A DNA stretch of 40,021 nt, taken from assembly GCA_903870315.1 (NCBI GenBank), contig CAIQCJ010000022.1:1-40021 (forward strand), read 5' to 3'. Numbering within the stretch: the first letter of the stretch is position 1; every line of letters begins with the position of its first letter. Shown in pieces: positions 39,962 to 40,021 of this stretch. Origin of the DNA: an uncultured bacterium. Its GTDB lineage: Bacteria > Patescibacteriota > Minisyncoccia > Phycocordibacterales > PALSA-1337. Made by a program: the position numbers and the translations under genes. The notes beneath the pieces were generated by a model. That model was not told the DNA's origin. It made no database searches and worked only from the letters and a program-made list of their open reading frames with translations.

Positions 39962-40021
39962 ATGCGTAAAAAAAGTGTCCTGAATGCGGTAAAACGGAGG
40001 TAAAGAAGAATGGAAAGAGGA
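39962..40021 (+). pseudogene. Start of a zinc-ribbon transposase, out of frame at an A7 run
   Basis: From 39973 the frame reads KCPECGKTEVKKNGKR, typical of the N-terminal zinc ribbon of IS1-like and related transposases. The nearest ATG (39962, MRKK) is in the +1 frame relative to it and stops after 13 codons. The two are separated by seven A (39968-39974): an eighth A or a -1 slip on A-AAA-AAG would join them as MRKKKCPECGK. So it is a broken gene, a programmed-frameshift gene, or a homopolymer sequencing error. The window ends here. Confidence 0.5.

Overview
The window looks like a chromosome segment of a Patescibacteria (Candidate Phyla Radiation) bacterium, most likely of the Parcubacteria group. 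This is inferred from gene repertoire, not from a marker phylogeny. The pointers are a shortened release factor 2, many one-pass membrane-anchored or Ser/Thr-rich proteins of unknown function, DUF5666-like proteins, a CxxC-x17-CxxC zinc-ribbon protein, MacAB-like exporters, tRNAs mostly without an encoded CCA, and very compact spacing. The genetic code looks standard: UGA is used as a stop (for example at the end of pyrG) and an RF2 gene is present.

Layout. 1-1318: debris of mobile DNA (3' end of an IS3-type transposase gene, then a serine recombinase lacking its catalytic domain) abutting the 3' end of an initiator tRNA gene. 1409-2756: tRNA-Met, tRNA-Asp, two small membrane proteins and a tandem tRNA-Thr pair. 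2768-7151: prfB, ftsE, ftsX and pyrG. 7141-9331 (minus strand): a 2H-phosphoesterase-like protein, a short TspO-like protein, tRNA-Gln and a DUF5666 protein. 9496-11462: DoxX, an FMN-binding protein and ApbE, a candidate extracytoplasmic flavinylation cluster. 11567-13670: zinc-ribbon protein, a 33-residue basic protein and a DEAD-box helicase, the two large proteins both Gly-rich at the N-terminus. 13725-17929: membrane PH-domain protein plus a MacA/MacB-like exporter. 17974-23803: ZIP transporter, type II NADH dehydrogenase, an atypical metal-type P-type ATPase and an FAD-linked oxidase. 23891-25467: DrrAB-like ABC exporter. 25485-26240: SDR (minus). 26300-31810 (minus): a probable six-gene operon read as ECF sigma factor, membrane protein, anchored DUF5666-like protein, then a second adaptor/ATPase/permease exporter. 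31892-34388: DHH phosphoesterase, anchored cyclophilin, PD-(D/E)XK nuclease. 34677-35348 (minus): orphan OmpR-type regulator next to five 11-bp tandem repeats. 35450-37504: unknown proteins, tRNA-Arg and tRNA-Phe. 37624-39811: two paralogous Tyr/Ser-rich surface proteins with PKD-like domains and strong promoters. 39962-40021: start of a zinc-ribbon transposase with an out-of-frame A7 run.

The most consistent hidden signal is regulatory. About a dozen genes have a -10 box (often extended, TGnTATAAT) whose last base lies 5-8 nt, most often exactly 6 nt, before the start codon. Such transcripts would begin at or next to the AUG/GUG, so they would be leaderless. Functionally, NDH-2, the FAD oxidase and the DoxX/FMN/ApbE cluster suggest a small flavin-based electron-transfer chain at the membrane. 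The two exporters, the ECF sigma factor and the surface proteins point to envelope maintenance and cell-surface interaction.
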